A DNA stretch of 33,247 bases from an uncultured Blautia sp. Lineage in GTDB: Bacteria; Bacillota; Clostridia; Lachnospirales; Lachnospiraceae. The position numbers and the translations under genes are program-made. Location of the stretch: positions 1 to 33,247 of the forward strand of contig CAKRPO010000026.1 in the NCBI GenBank assembly GCA_934378195.1, read 5' to 3'. Below the pieces are notes generated by a model that ran no database searches, was not told the DNA's origin, and saw only the letters and a program-made list of their open reading frames with translations. This document shows, in pieces, positions 1 to 7,482 of this stretch; within the stretch, counting starts at the first letter, position 1; every line of letters starts with the position of its first letter.

Positions 1-1
1 T

Positions 2-79
2 GTGTATGATATGAGCAAAGTATCATGCGAACTGTGTAATGATCTGCAGAACGAAAGACTGGTACTTTATCAGCAGTGA
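2..79 (+). CDS. C-terminal end of an unidentified protein (partial)
   Basis: An open frame enters from the left edge and stops at a TGA at 77-79, giving 25 visible residues with two cysteines and a VLYQQ end. It is followed within 10 bases by a strong terminator, which supports its being the true 3' end of a gene. The fragment is too short to assign a family. Confidence 0.5.
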   Translation: MYDMSKVSCELCNDLQNERLVLYQQ

Positions 80-88
80 AATAAAAAT

Positions 89-132
89 GGGGCTGTCGCA
101 CTAAAGGAAAATTAGTGCGACAGTCCCTTTTT
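89..132. terminator. Rho-independent terminator, probably bidirectional
   Basis: A GC-containing stem of about 15 bp (89-104 pairing with 112-127) closes a short A-rich loop and is followed by TTTTT at 128-132. On the opposite strand the stem is followed by ATTTTTATTTC, so it can also end the minus-strand pyrBI transcript. It sits between two convergent genes. Confidence 0.9.
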
Positions 133-139
133 ATGTAAT

Positions 140-577
140 TTATTTATTACGTTTGCCTCTGTATTTCTCTTCACAGTATTTACATCTGTAAACTTCTTTT
201 TCCGGATCAGCGAGAATGAACACATGATCCAGACCCTGTTCGATAGAAGTGATACAGCGAGGGTTCTTACATTTGATAACGTTTGTAATCTGCTTTGGAA
301 GTTTCAGGATTCTTTTTTCAACGATTTTTTCATCTTTGATGATGTTGACAGTAATGTTGTGGTCAATGAAACCGAGAATGTCCAGGTCAAGGTTTTCAAT
401 CGGACATTCTACTTTGATGATGTCTTTGACACCCATCTTGTTGCTCCTGGCATTTTTGATGATCGCAACTGTACAGTCAAGTTTGTCCAGCTTCAGATCA
501 TGATAGATGGTCATGGCTTTGCCGGCCTTGATATGGTCAAGTACGAAACCTTCGTGAAGTGCTCCAACGTTTAACAT
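140..577 (-). CDS. pyrI: Aspartate carbamoyltransferase regulatory subunit
   Basis: This 145-residue protein is the regulatory chain of aspartate transcarbamoylase, which binds allosteric nucleotides and structurally links catalytic trimers in the cytoplasm. The N-terminal two thirds match the nucleotide-binding domain. The C-terminal zinc domain shows the four expected cysteines as C103-x4-C108 and C132-x2-C135. Length is typical (E. coli 153). Its ATG shares one base with the pyrB stop codon (TAATG at 577), so the two chains are translationally coupled. The presence of PyrI implies the allosteric dodecameric enzyme rather than the PyrI-less trimer of Bacillus. The gene ends just before a bidirectional terminator. 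Confidence 0.96.
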   Translation of the reverse strand: MLNVGALHEGFVLDHIKAGKAMTIYHDLKLDKLDCTVAIIKNARSNKMGVKDIIKVECPIENLDLDILGFIDHNITVNIIKDEKIVEKRILKLPKQITNVIKCKNPRCITSIEQGLDHVFILADPEKEVYRCKYCEEKYRGKRNK

Positions 578-1497
578 TATACTTCCACCTCCAGTAATCT
601 AAGAATCAGTGCCATACGGACATAGACACCATACTGTGCCTGCTTGAAGTATGCGGCACGTGGGTCATCATCGACTTCAACAGCAATCTCATTTACTCGC
701 GGAAGTGGATGAAGAATGAACATATCCTTCGGAGCAAGCTCCATTTTCTGCTTGTCAAGGATGTAGAAATCCTTCATGCGTACATAGTCTTCTTCGTTGA
801 AGAAACGTTCTTTCTGTACACGTGTCATGTAGAGAATGTCGAGTTTCGGGAGCGCATCTTCCAGACGTTCAACTTCTTCGAATTCTACGTTGTTTTTCTC
901 AAGGATATCTTCACGGATGTAACTTGGAACGCGAAGTTCTTCTGGTGAGATCAGAACAAATTTGACATTGGAATAACGAAGCACCAGTGCCTCGATCAGT
1001 GAATGAACAGTACGTCCGAATTTCAGATCGCCGCACAGACCAATTGTAAGATTGTCAAGTCTTCCTTTGAGGGAACGAATAGTAAGAAGATCAGTGAGGG
1101 TCTGAGTAGGATGCTGATGACCACCGTCACCGGCGTTGATAACAGGAATGGAAGATGCCATAGAAGCTACGAGCGGAGCACCTTCTTTCGGATGACGCAT
1201 AGCACAGATATCTGCATAACAGGAAACAACACGAATCGTATCGGCAACACTTTCGCCTTTGGCAGCGGAACTGGAACCGGCTGAGGAGAAACCTAAAACC
1301 TTGCCGCCAAGATTCATCATGGCTGCCTCGAAACTTAAACGAGTACGTGTGCTTGGTTCATAAAAACAGGTGGCAAGTCGCTTATCATCGCAGACATGCG
1401 CGTATTTTTTTGGATTTTTTTCAATGTCGCTGGCCAAGATAAGAAGATCATCAAGTTCTTCTTTAGAAAGATCCAGCGGGCTCATTAAATGTCTCAT
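577..1497 (-). CDS. pyrB: Aspartate carbamoyltransferase catalytic subunit
   Basis: This 306-residue enzyme joins carbamoyl phosphate and aspartate to give carbamoyl aspartate, the committed step of de novo pyrimidine synthesis. The carbamoyl-phosphate motif STRTR is at residues 49-53, an HPTQT motif lies near residue 130, and the HPLPRV motif lies near the C-terminus, all intact. The start is an ATG preceded by AGGGAGG. Upstream lies a leader of about 70 bases with a strong promoter and a palindrome (see separate entries). It forms a two-gene unit with pyrI, overlapping it by one base. No other pyr genes are adjacent. Confidence 0.97.
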   Translation of the reverse strand: MRHLMSPLDLSKEELDDLLILASDIEKNPKKYAHVCDDKRLATCFYEPSTRTRLSFEAAMMNLGGKVLGFSSAGSSSAAKGESVADTIRVVSCYADICAMRHPKEGAPLVASMASSIPVINAGDGGHQHPTQTLTDLLTIRSLKGRLDNLTIGLCGDLKFGRTVHSLIEALVLRYSNVKFVLISPEELRVPSYIREDILEKNNVEFEEVERLEDALPKLDILYMTRVQKERFFNEEDYVRMKDFYILDKQKMELAPKDMFILHPLPRVNEIAVEVDDDPRAAYFKQAQYGVYVRMALILRLLEVEV

Positions 1498-1535
1498 GTG
1501 AAACCTCCCTTGTTAACTTGTGGTACGGAAAATCT

Positions 1536-1555
1536 GTGACTGTGAACACAGTTAC
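1536..1555. promoter_or_regulatory. Near-perfect 20-bp palindrome in the pyrBI leader (candidate operator)
   Basis: The two 9-base arms (1536-1544 and 1547-1555) are complementary except for one G/T position and flank a central AA. The palindrome lies about 15-33 bases downstream of the predicted pyrBI start site and upstream of the Shine-Dalgarno. A two-base loop is poor for an RNA hairpin, so a DNA operator for a dimeric regulator is the likelier reading. The binding protein is unknown. Confidence 0.5.
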
Positions 1556-1575
1556 AAAAAATTCTCTCTTGGACA

Positions 1576-1604
1576 ATCATATACTAGTAGAATCGATTTT
1601 TCAA
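1576..1604 (-). promoter_or_regulatory. Sigma-A promoter of pyrBI
   Basis: Read on the minus strand the hexamers are TTGAAA (1604-1599) and TATGAT (1581-1576) with 17 bases between them, close to consensus. The -35 box overlaps the TGA stop codon (1601-1603) of the upstream membrane-protein gene. The predicted start is near 1569. Confidence 0.8.
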
Positions 1605-1996
1605 GAAGAATTCGCAAGTATTTTCTCGAAAAATAAACCTGCAAGAAACCATAGAGGTGCATAGTCCAGACGAACCACACCGTGGTACTGCAGAGGCGCT
1701 GCACTGTAGTCCCAGGGACACATGCCGAAGTGCTTTAATAAGGTGCCACTGCTGAATTCCACAAGGTAAAACCCGGCAGCATAAAGAATTCCGCGGCAAT
1801 AAAAAGGAAGGGAAGAAAGCCTCGGATATATGGAAGCGATGATGGCGGCGCAGCCATAGATCGGAAACATCAGAAGAGAGGTTTTTCCTGTCAGAGTCTT
1901 CTGGCCGTCAAGGAGAGAGTGCAGACCTGTCCACATGATCTCCATACACCATCCGGTGGCTCCGCAGAGTAAAAAGTTTACAATATTCTGTCTCAT
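1601..1996 (-). CDS. CmpB-type putative ABC transporter membrane protein (former DUF1113)
   Basis: This 131-residue integral membrane protein resembles the ABC_trans_CmpB family (PF06541), common in clostridia and of unproven function. About four hydrophobic segments are visible, together with the family-like motifs PWDYS (94-98) and an LDYAPLWF stretch (110-117). No ATPase gene is adjacent, so the transporter label is only inherited from the family name. The start ATG follows a GGAGC-like site. The gene is co-directional with pyrBI, whose promoter overlaps its stop codon, so read-through into pyrBI is possible. The family call is from motif recognition without a search. Confidence 0.72.
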   Translation of the reverse strand: MRQNIVNFLLCGATGWCMEIMWTGLHSLLDGQKTLTGKTSLLMFPIYGCAAIIASIYPRLSSLPFYCRGILYAAGFYLVEFSSGTLLKHFGMCPWDYSAAPLQYHGVVRLDYAPLWFLAGLFFEKILANSS

Positions 1997-2031
1997 GTCT
2001 GGTTGCTCCTGATTAACTTAAGGTGTTAAGA

Positions 2032-2077
2032 ATACGTAAATTAGTATGACCTGCTCTTGAAAAAAACATACGTAAAT
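2032..2077. repeat. 10-bp direct repeat around the folC promoter
   Basis: ATACGTAAAT occurs at 2032-2041 and again at 2068-2077, 36 bases apart. The second copy lies between the -35 and -10 boxes of the folC promoter, so the pair could bind a regulator. It may equally be chance in an A/T-rich intergenic region. Confidence 0.35.
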
Positions 2078-2085
2078 GCTATAGT
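2057..2085 (+). promoter_or_regulatory. Sigma-A promoter of the folC-pheA operon
   Basis: TTGAAA (2057-2062), a 17-base spacer and TATAGT (2080-2085) make a near-consensus promoter. The predicted start is near 2092, about 29 bases before the folC ATG, with ACAGGAGAT as ribosome binding site. Confidence 0.82.
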
Positions 2086-2120
2086 TACATAAATACTTTG
2101 AACTACAGGAGATATGGTAA

Positions 2121-3419
2121 ATGGATTATCAGCAAAGCAGAGCATATGTCAGTGATGCGGACCGTTATGCGGGCGGTGCTCTGGATCTTACAAATATAAA
2201 AGAACTGATGAAGCGTCTGGGAAATCCTCAGGATCAGTTAAAATATGTACATGTAGCAGGAACGAATGGCAAAGGATCCGTGATCGCTTATCTGTATACA
2301 ACACTTTCGGAAGCGGGGTATCGTGTCGGAAGATATATTTCTCCGTCTGTATATTCTTATCGGGAAAAGATGGAAGTAGCCGGCAGGTCAGTGAGCAGAG
2401 AGCAGTTTGCAGGGTATGTGACCAGGGTTGCTGCGGCAATTGAAGAAATGACCTCGGAAGGTCTTGCGCATCCCACCCCATTTGAAATAGAAACGGCGGT
2501 GGCATTTTTATTTTTTGCGGAAGAAAACTGTGACCTGGTGATACTGGAAGTCGGTATGGGCGGTAATCTGGATGCAACCAATATCATAAAAAACACGGTG
2601 CTTGCAGTTCTGGTGCCGATTAGCATGGATCATCAGAGTTTTCTTGGAAATACGCTGACCGAGATTGCGGAGAAAAAAGCCGGAATCATTAAGCCAGGAT
2701 GTTCGGTGGCAACTGTGGGACAGAAGCCGGAATCTCTGAAAGTGATACAGGAAGTGTGCCATGAGAATGGAGCAGACCTGACGGTTGCAGATCTTGAGAA
2801 AGCAAAGGCGGTCAAAGCGGATTTTGCCGGACAGACGCTGGAATACAGAGGCGAAACTTATGAGCTGTCCCTGGCAGGCTCTTATCAGACGGAGAATGCG
2901 GCACTGGCGATCGAAGCACTGAATATTTTGGATGAGAAGGGATATCCGACTACGATCGAACAGCGAAAAAAAGGTCTGAAAGATACGAAATGGAATGGAC
3001 GTCTGACAATCATACACAGAGATCCGTTGTTCATCGTAGACGGTGCGCACAACCCGGCGGCTGCGGATATGTTGGAAGATTCTGTACGCAAATATTTTAA
3101 AGGACGCAGAATATTCTTTATCATGGGTGTGTTCCGTGATAAGGACTATCATTATATTATCAGGAAGCTTTGCCCATATGCGGAGCAGATCGTCACGGTT
3201 GAGACTCCGGACAATCCGCGGGCACTGCCGGCTGAAGAACTGGCAGAGGCAATCGAGCCATGCAACTCACATGTACAGGCGTCTGAGAGTATTCGGGATG
3301 CGGTGGATAAAGTGTTTGACATGGCAGGAAAGGATGATGTCATTCTTTCTTTCGGCTCTCTTTCTTTTATCGGAGAGATTACAGCAATCGTTAAGACTTG
3401 GGAGGAAAAAGATTCATGA
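2121..3419 (+). CDS. folC: Folylpolyglutamate synthase / dihydrofolate synthase
   Basis: This 432-residue Mur-ligase-family enzyme adds glutamate to folates (and usually to dihydropteroate) using ATP in the cytoplasm. The P-loop GTNGKGS is at residues 47-53, followed by the central ligase motifs (GGNLDATN near residue 150, DHQSFLG near 170) and the C-terminal glutamate-ligase domain with DGAHNPAA near 305. Length is normal. The ATG follows an AGGAG site 8 bases upstream. The stop overlaps the pheA start as ATGA, so the two are coupled. It is the first gene of a plus-strand run reaching 10794. Confidence 0.95.
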   Translation: MDYQQSRAYVSDADRYAGGALDLTNIKELMKRLGNPQDQLKYVHVAGTNGKGSVIAYLYTTLSEAGYRVGRYISPSVYSYREKMEVAGRSVSREQFAGYVTRVAAAIEEMTSEGLAHPTPFEIETAVAFLFFAEENCDLVILEVGMGGNLDATNIIKNTVLAVLVPISMDHQSFLGNTLTEIAEKKAGIIKPGCSVATVGQKPESLKVIQEVCHENGADLTVADLEKAKAVKADFAGQTLEYRGETYELSLAGSYQTENAALAIEALNILDEKGYPTTIEQRKKGLKDTKWNGRLTIIHRDPLFIVDGAHNPAAADMLEDSVRKYFKGRRIFFIMGVFRDKDYHYIIRKLCPYAEQIVTVETPDNPRALPAEELAEAIEPCNSHVQASESIRDAVDKVFDMAGKDDVILSFGSLSFIGEITAIVKTWEEKDS

Positions 3420-4567
3420 CAGATTTACTGGAATGTCGTAAAGAAATCGATGTGATCGACAAAGAAATCCTGCGACTTTTTGAGAAGAGAATGAAGGTAT
3501 GCGAAGATGTCGCAGAATATAAGATACATACAGGCAAAAAGGTATTGGATCCAAAGAGAGAACAGGACAAGATCAATGTCCTGAAGGGTTCTGCACATGG
3601 AGAGTTTAATGAACTTGGAGCGCAGGAACTGTTTCAGCAGATCATGGCGATCAGTCGCAAGAGACAGTACCAGCTTCTGACCAAAAACGGTGTGGAAAAT
3701 GATACAAAAGATTATGAGATGGTAGATGCACTTCCGGTGACTGGTGTCAATGTCGTATTCCAGGGAGTGGAAGGTGCCTACAGTTATGCGGCGATGCGTG
3801 CCTATTTTTCGGATGACATCAACAGCTATCATGTCAAGACCTTCCGAGATGCAATGGAAGAAGTAGCATCCGGGAAGGCAGACTATGCAGTGCTGCCGAT
3901 TGAAAATTCCACAGAAGGAATTGTGACAGACATTTATGATCTTCTGACAGAATATCAGCTGTATATTGTCGGAGAACAGGGCGTTAAAGTGGAACATGTC
4001 TTGCTTGGAATTCCGGGTACGTCCCTGGATGAGATTAAAACCGTATATTCTCATCCGCAGGCACTGGCACAGTGCAAGAAATATCTGGAAAGCCATTCGG
4101 ACTGGAAAATTGTAAAGACAGAAAATACAGCCGGTGCAGCTAAGAAAGTTCATGAAGAAATGAACAAAACACAGGCTGCGATCGCAAGTCGGGCTGCAGG
4201 AGAACTTTACGGACTTTCTGTTATGGCAGAAAATATCTGTTATAACGATCAGAATGTAACCAGATTTATCATCGTCAGTGCACATCCGGTTTATGAAAAA
4301 AGTGCTGCAAAAGTAAGCGTATGTTTTGAGCTTCCGCATGAGAGTGGAACTCTTTACAACATGCTTTCTCATTTTATCTACAATGGACTGAGCATGACCA
4401 AGATAGAGTCCCGTCCGATCACCGGAAAGAAATGGGAATATAGATTTTTTGTGGATTTTGAGGGGAATCTTGAAGAACCGGCAGTCAAAAATGCTCTGCG
4501 CGGACTGGAAGCAGAGGCCAATCGGATGAGAGTGCTTGGAAATTACGGACAGCAGGAGGAACAATAG
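3416..4567 (+). CDS. pheA: Bifunctional chorismate mutase / prephenate dehydratase (P-protein)
   Basis: This protein converts chorismate to prephenate and then to phenylpyruvate for phenylalanine synthesis. Taking the ATG at 3416 gives 383 residues. This start overlaps the folC stop and has GGGAGG upstream; an in-frame ATG at 3398 lies inside folC with no better site. Three domains are visible: AroQ-type chorismate mutase (1-90), prephenate dehydratase (about 108-285) with ENSTEGIV, SHPQALAQC and the catalytic TRF motif, and an ACT domain (about 295-375) with the ESRP phenylalanine-binding motif. Feedback inhibition by phenylalanine is therefore expected. No attenuator was seen upstream; expression should follow folC. 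Confidence 0.96.
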   Translation: MTDLLECRKEIDVIDKEILRLFEKRMKVCEDVAEYKIHTGKKVLDPKREQDKINVLKGSAHGEFNELGAQELFQQIMAISRKRQYQLLTKNGVENDTKDYEMVDALPVTGVNVVFQGVEGAYSYAAMRAYFSDDINSYHVKTFRDAMEEVASGKADYAVLPIENSTEGIVTDIYDLLTEYQLYIVGEQGVKVEHVLLGIPGTSLDEIKTVYSHPQALAQCKKYLESHSDWKIVKTENTAGAAKKVHEEMNKTQAAIASRAAGELYGLSVMAENICYNDQNVTRFIIVSAHPVYEKSAAKVSVCFELPHESGTLYNMLSHFIYNGLSMTKIESRPITGKKWEYRFFVDFEGNLEEPAVKNALRGLEAEANRMRVLGNYGQQEEQ

Positions 4568-4569
4568 AA

Positions 4570-5886
4570 ATGACACGAGTGAAAGAATGTGTGCTTTACA
4601 GAAATTTTGAGCAGGGAGATATTTTGGATAAAATGACAGCACTGATGGACGCAAGTGAGAAATCAGCTGTCAATGCAAGTGAAATGGAAGAAGAATTTTA
4701 TGAATGCGTCAACGGATTGATCGAGATTGCGGGTTCTTATGGATTTACAGGAAATCTGTGGCATGATTATCTGACACTTCTTCTGGTCAATCATGAAAAC
4801 GCCTTCAGTACGGCGAGTGAGATCCGTGGTTCGATTGAGGGAAGTATCAATCAGCTTGCACTTCATGATTTTGCAATTTTCAAAGAACTGTATGATTTTG
4901 ACCTGAATGTGCTGGATAAACTGTTTCACACTTCCTGCTGTAATATTCTGTGCAATTACGAAACTCCGCAGGATACCGGTAAAATGTTCAATAAACGTAT
5001 CCGTGACAGAATCTGTGAGATGAGTAAGACACTTGCAGTAGCCAAAGATACAGATGAGTTCATGGCAGATATGGTTCGGTTTTACAAGGATTTTGGTGTG
5101 GGTAAGCTTGGGCTGCATAAGGCATTCCGTATCGATCATGACCAGAATGGCCGTGCAGTCATTGTGCCGGTTACCAGAATTGCTCATGTAAATTTGGAAG
5201 ATCTGGTTGGATATGAGATTCCGAAACAGAAGCTGGTAGAGAATACGGAGGCATTTGTCAGAGGAAGAAAAGCAAATAATTGCCTGTTGTTTGGGGATGC
5301 AGGAACCGGTAAATCTTCCAGTATCAAGGGGATTTTGAATAGATATTATGACGAAGGTCTGCGAATTATAGAGGTATATAAACATCAGTTTGTGGATCTG
5401 AATCAGATTATTGCACAGATCAAGGACCGTAATTATAAATTTATTATTTATATGGACGACCTTTCCTTTGAAGAATTTGAGATTGAATATAAATATCTGA
5501 AGGCAGTGATTGAAGGTGGCCTGGAACGCAAACCAGAGAACATTCTGATTTATGCAACAAGCAATCGTCGTCATCTGGTAAGAGAAAGAGCCGGAGATAA
5601 ACTGGAGGTTGGTGCAGATGATGACATCCATTCCTCCGATACCGTACAGGAGAAACTTTCTCTGGTATATCGTTTTGGTGTTCGTATTTATTTCGGCGCA
5701 CCGGATCGAAAAGAATTTCATACAATCGTTAAAACGCTGGCCGCACGTAACGGAATCGCCATGCCGGAAGACCAGCTTCTTCTTGAAGCTGGCAAATGGG
5801 AAATCTCTCATGGCGGTCTTACCGGACGTACGGCACAGCAGTTTATTGATCATCTTCTTGGAAAAGAAGAAACACAGGAGGCGTAA
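4570..5886 (+). CDS. DUF815-family AAA+ ATPase
   Basis: This 438-residue cytoplasmic protein matches the DUF815 group of AAA+ ATPases. The Walker A motif GDAGTGKS is at residues 242-249 (Lys248). Walker B is IIYMDDLSF around Asp296-Asp297. A sensor-1-like ATSNRRH follows near residue 328. The N-terminal 200 residues are helical and have no recognised domain. The real substrate of the family is unknown. AGGAGG lies before the ATG, and only two bases separate it from the pheA stop, so it is co-transcribed with folC-pheA and the polyphosphate genes. Functional linkage to those neighbours is not established. Confidence 0.88.
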   Translation: MTRVKECVLYRNFEQGDILDKMTALMDASEKSAVNASEMEEEFYECVNGLIEIAGSYGFTGNLWHDYLTLLLVNHENAFSTASEIRGSIEGSINQLALHDFAIFKELYDFDLNVLDKLFHTSCCNILCNYETPQDTGKMFNKRIRDRICEMSKTLAVAKDTDEFMADMVRFYKDFGVGKLGLHKAFRIDHDQNGRAVIVPVTRIAHVNLEDLVGYEIPKQKLVENTEAFVRGRKANNCLLFGDAGTGKSSSIKGILNRYYDEGLRIIEVYKHQFVDLNQIIAQIKDRNYKFIIYMDDLSFEEFEIEYKYLKAVIEGGLERKPENILIYATSNRRHLVRERAGDKLEVGADDDIHSSDTVQEKLSLVYRFGVRIYFGAPDRKEFHTIVKTLAARNGIAMPEDQLLLEAGKWEISHGGLTGRTAQQFIDHLLGKEETQEA

Positions 5887-5891
5887 CGACG

Positions 5892-5901
5892 ATAACGTTA
5901 T
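5892..5901. repeat. 10-bp perfect palindrome before the ppx-like gene
   Basis: ATAACGTTAT lies in the 41-base gap after the DUF815 gene and overlaps a TATAAT hexamer, but no matching -35 box is present 16-18 bases upstream. It could be a weak internal promoter or regulator site, or chance. Confidence 0.25.
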
Positions 5902-5927
5902 AATACAAATGGGAAGGAGCTGGGGGT

Positions 5928-7463
5928 ATGGCAGCGACAACTTTTGCAGCAATCGATATTGGATCATATGAAATCAGTATGAAAATTTTTGAATTTTCAA
6001 AAAGAATCGGATTTCAGGAACTGAATGATGTCAGATATCGTCTGGAAATCGGTAAGGGAGCGTATTCCAATGGACGCCTGGAACCGGAAATGGTGGATGA
6101 AATCTGCGCCATTCTGAAAGACTTCAGCAGCATGATGAAGGAGTTTGGGGTATCTGATTATCGTGCATGCGCAACGAGTGCTTTTCGTGAAATTATCAAT
6201 CCGGTGATCGTACAGGAGCAGATCTATCAGAGGACAGGGGTACGGATTGAAATCTTAAGTAATGCCGAACAACATTTTCTGGGTTATAAATCCATTGCAG
6301 CTATTGAAGCCGGATTCAAGAAGATCATTCAGAAGGGTACGGCGATTCTGGATGTTGGTGGTGGAAACCTACAGGTATCTCTGTTTGACAAGGATGCACT
6401 GGTGACAACGCAGAGCTTCAAGATGGGAAGCATGCGTATCCGTGAAAGACTGAAAGAACTCGAAAAGACAACGACCCATTATGACCAGCTGATCAAGGAA
6501 TTTATCCGAAACGACCTGACAGCTTTTCAGAGACTGTATCTAAAAGACTGCGATATCAAAAACGTAATTCTGATGGGAGACTTTCTGACAGATACGATTT
6601 TTCGTGAAGAATTGGAAGATCATATCATAACCAGCGAGGAATTTACGAAACGATATGAAAAGACCATTTATAAGACTGAGCAGGCACTTGCAGAAGAAAT
6701 GGATATCGATCCGGAATATGCCTCTCTGGTCATTCCGACGATGGTCATTTGCAAGAATTTCCTCGAAATCTTCCAGGCGGAGTCAGTATGGGCACCTGGT
6801 GTGTCTCTGCTGGATGGAATTGCTTATGATTATGGTGAGAAAAAGAAATTCATCAAGAGCGTTCATAATTTTGAAAACGATATTCTGGTAGCATCCAAAA
6901 ACATTGCAAAAAGATATTCTACTGGAAAAGACCATATCAAGGGAACAACAGATATTGCCCTGACGATCTTTGACAGTATGAAAAAAGTACATGGTTTGGG
7001 AGCAAGAGAACGTCTGCTTCTGCAGATCGCAGTACAGCTTCATGACTGTGGCAAATACATCAGCATGGCAGATGTGGCAGAATGTTCCTATCGGATCATT
7101 ATGGCAACTGAGATTATAGGTCTTTCAACGGAAGAACGAAAGATCATAGCCAGCGCAGTGAGATATAATACGACAGAGTTTGTTTACTATGGAAATTATG
7201 ATGCCGGTCCGGGAATTGACCGACAGCGTTATCTGCTGGTAGCAAAGCTGACTGCAATCCTGCGCATTGCTAATGCGATGGACCGCAGCCATTATCAGAA
7301 GGTAGAAGCATTGAGAGTAGTACTGAAAGACAGAGAACTGCAGATGATCATTGATTCTAGCAGGGATATTTCTCTGGAACTGGGATTACTTCGTGACAAG
7401 GTACAGTTCTTTGAAGAAGTGTTTGGCATTCGTCTTGTATTGAAACGTAAACGCAGAGCATAA
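5928..7463 (+). CDS. Ppx/GppA-family phosphatase-like protein with HD domain
   Basis: This 511-residue protein has the Ppx/GppA ASKHA fold at the N-terminus (about 1-300) and an HD domain at the C-terminus (LHDCGKY, His372-Asp373). Classical members degrade polyphosphate or pppGpp. The adjacent ppk gene, 19 bases downstream, supports a polyphosphate role. The key loops are divergent, however: the usual DIGSNS reads DIGSYE (10-15), and the usual DIGGGSTE reads DVGGGNLQ (142-149), replacing a conserved glutamate with Gln149. The region of the catalytic glutamate reads SNAEQHF (Glu114 kept). Activity is therefore uncertain; it could be a polyphosphate-binding or regulatory protein. The ATG has a GGGAAGGAG site upstream. 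Confidence 0.85.
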   Translation: MAATTFAAIDIGSYEISMKIFEFSKRIGFQELNDVRYRLEIGKGAYSNGRLEPEMVDEICAILKDFSSMMKEFGVSDYRACATSAFREIINPVIVQEQIYQRTGVRIEILSNAEQHFLGYKSIAAIEAGFKKIIQKGTAILDVGGGNLQVSLFDKDALVTTQSFKMGSMRIRERLKELEKTTTHYDQLIKEFIRNDLTAFQRLYLKDCDIKNVILMGDFLTDTIFREELEDHIITSEEFTKRYEKTIYKTEQALAEEMDIDPEYASLVIPTMVICKNFLEIFQAESVWAPGVSLLDGIAYDYGEKKKFIKSVHNFENDILVASKNIAKRYSTGKDHIKGTTDIALTIFDSMKKVHGLGARERLLLQIAVQLHDCGKYISMADVAECSYRIIMATEIIGLSTEERKIIASAVRYNTTEFVYYGNYDAGPGIDRQRYLLVAKLTAILRIANAMDRSHYQKVEALRVVLKDRELQMIIDSSRDISLELGLLRDKVQFFEEVFGIRLVLKRKRRA

Positions 7464-7482
7464 GCGTCTGAGGAGGAAAAAT

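Noticed and set aside
3425..5967. Long minus-strand open frames (over 400 codons) opposite pheA, the DUF815 gene and the start of the ppx-like gene
   Set aside because: They are antisense to well-supported genes, have Cys/His/Ile-rich composition without recognisable domains, and lack ribosome binding sites; they arise from codon bias of the real genes.
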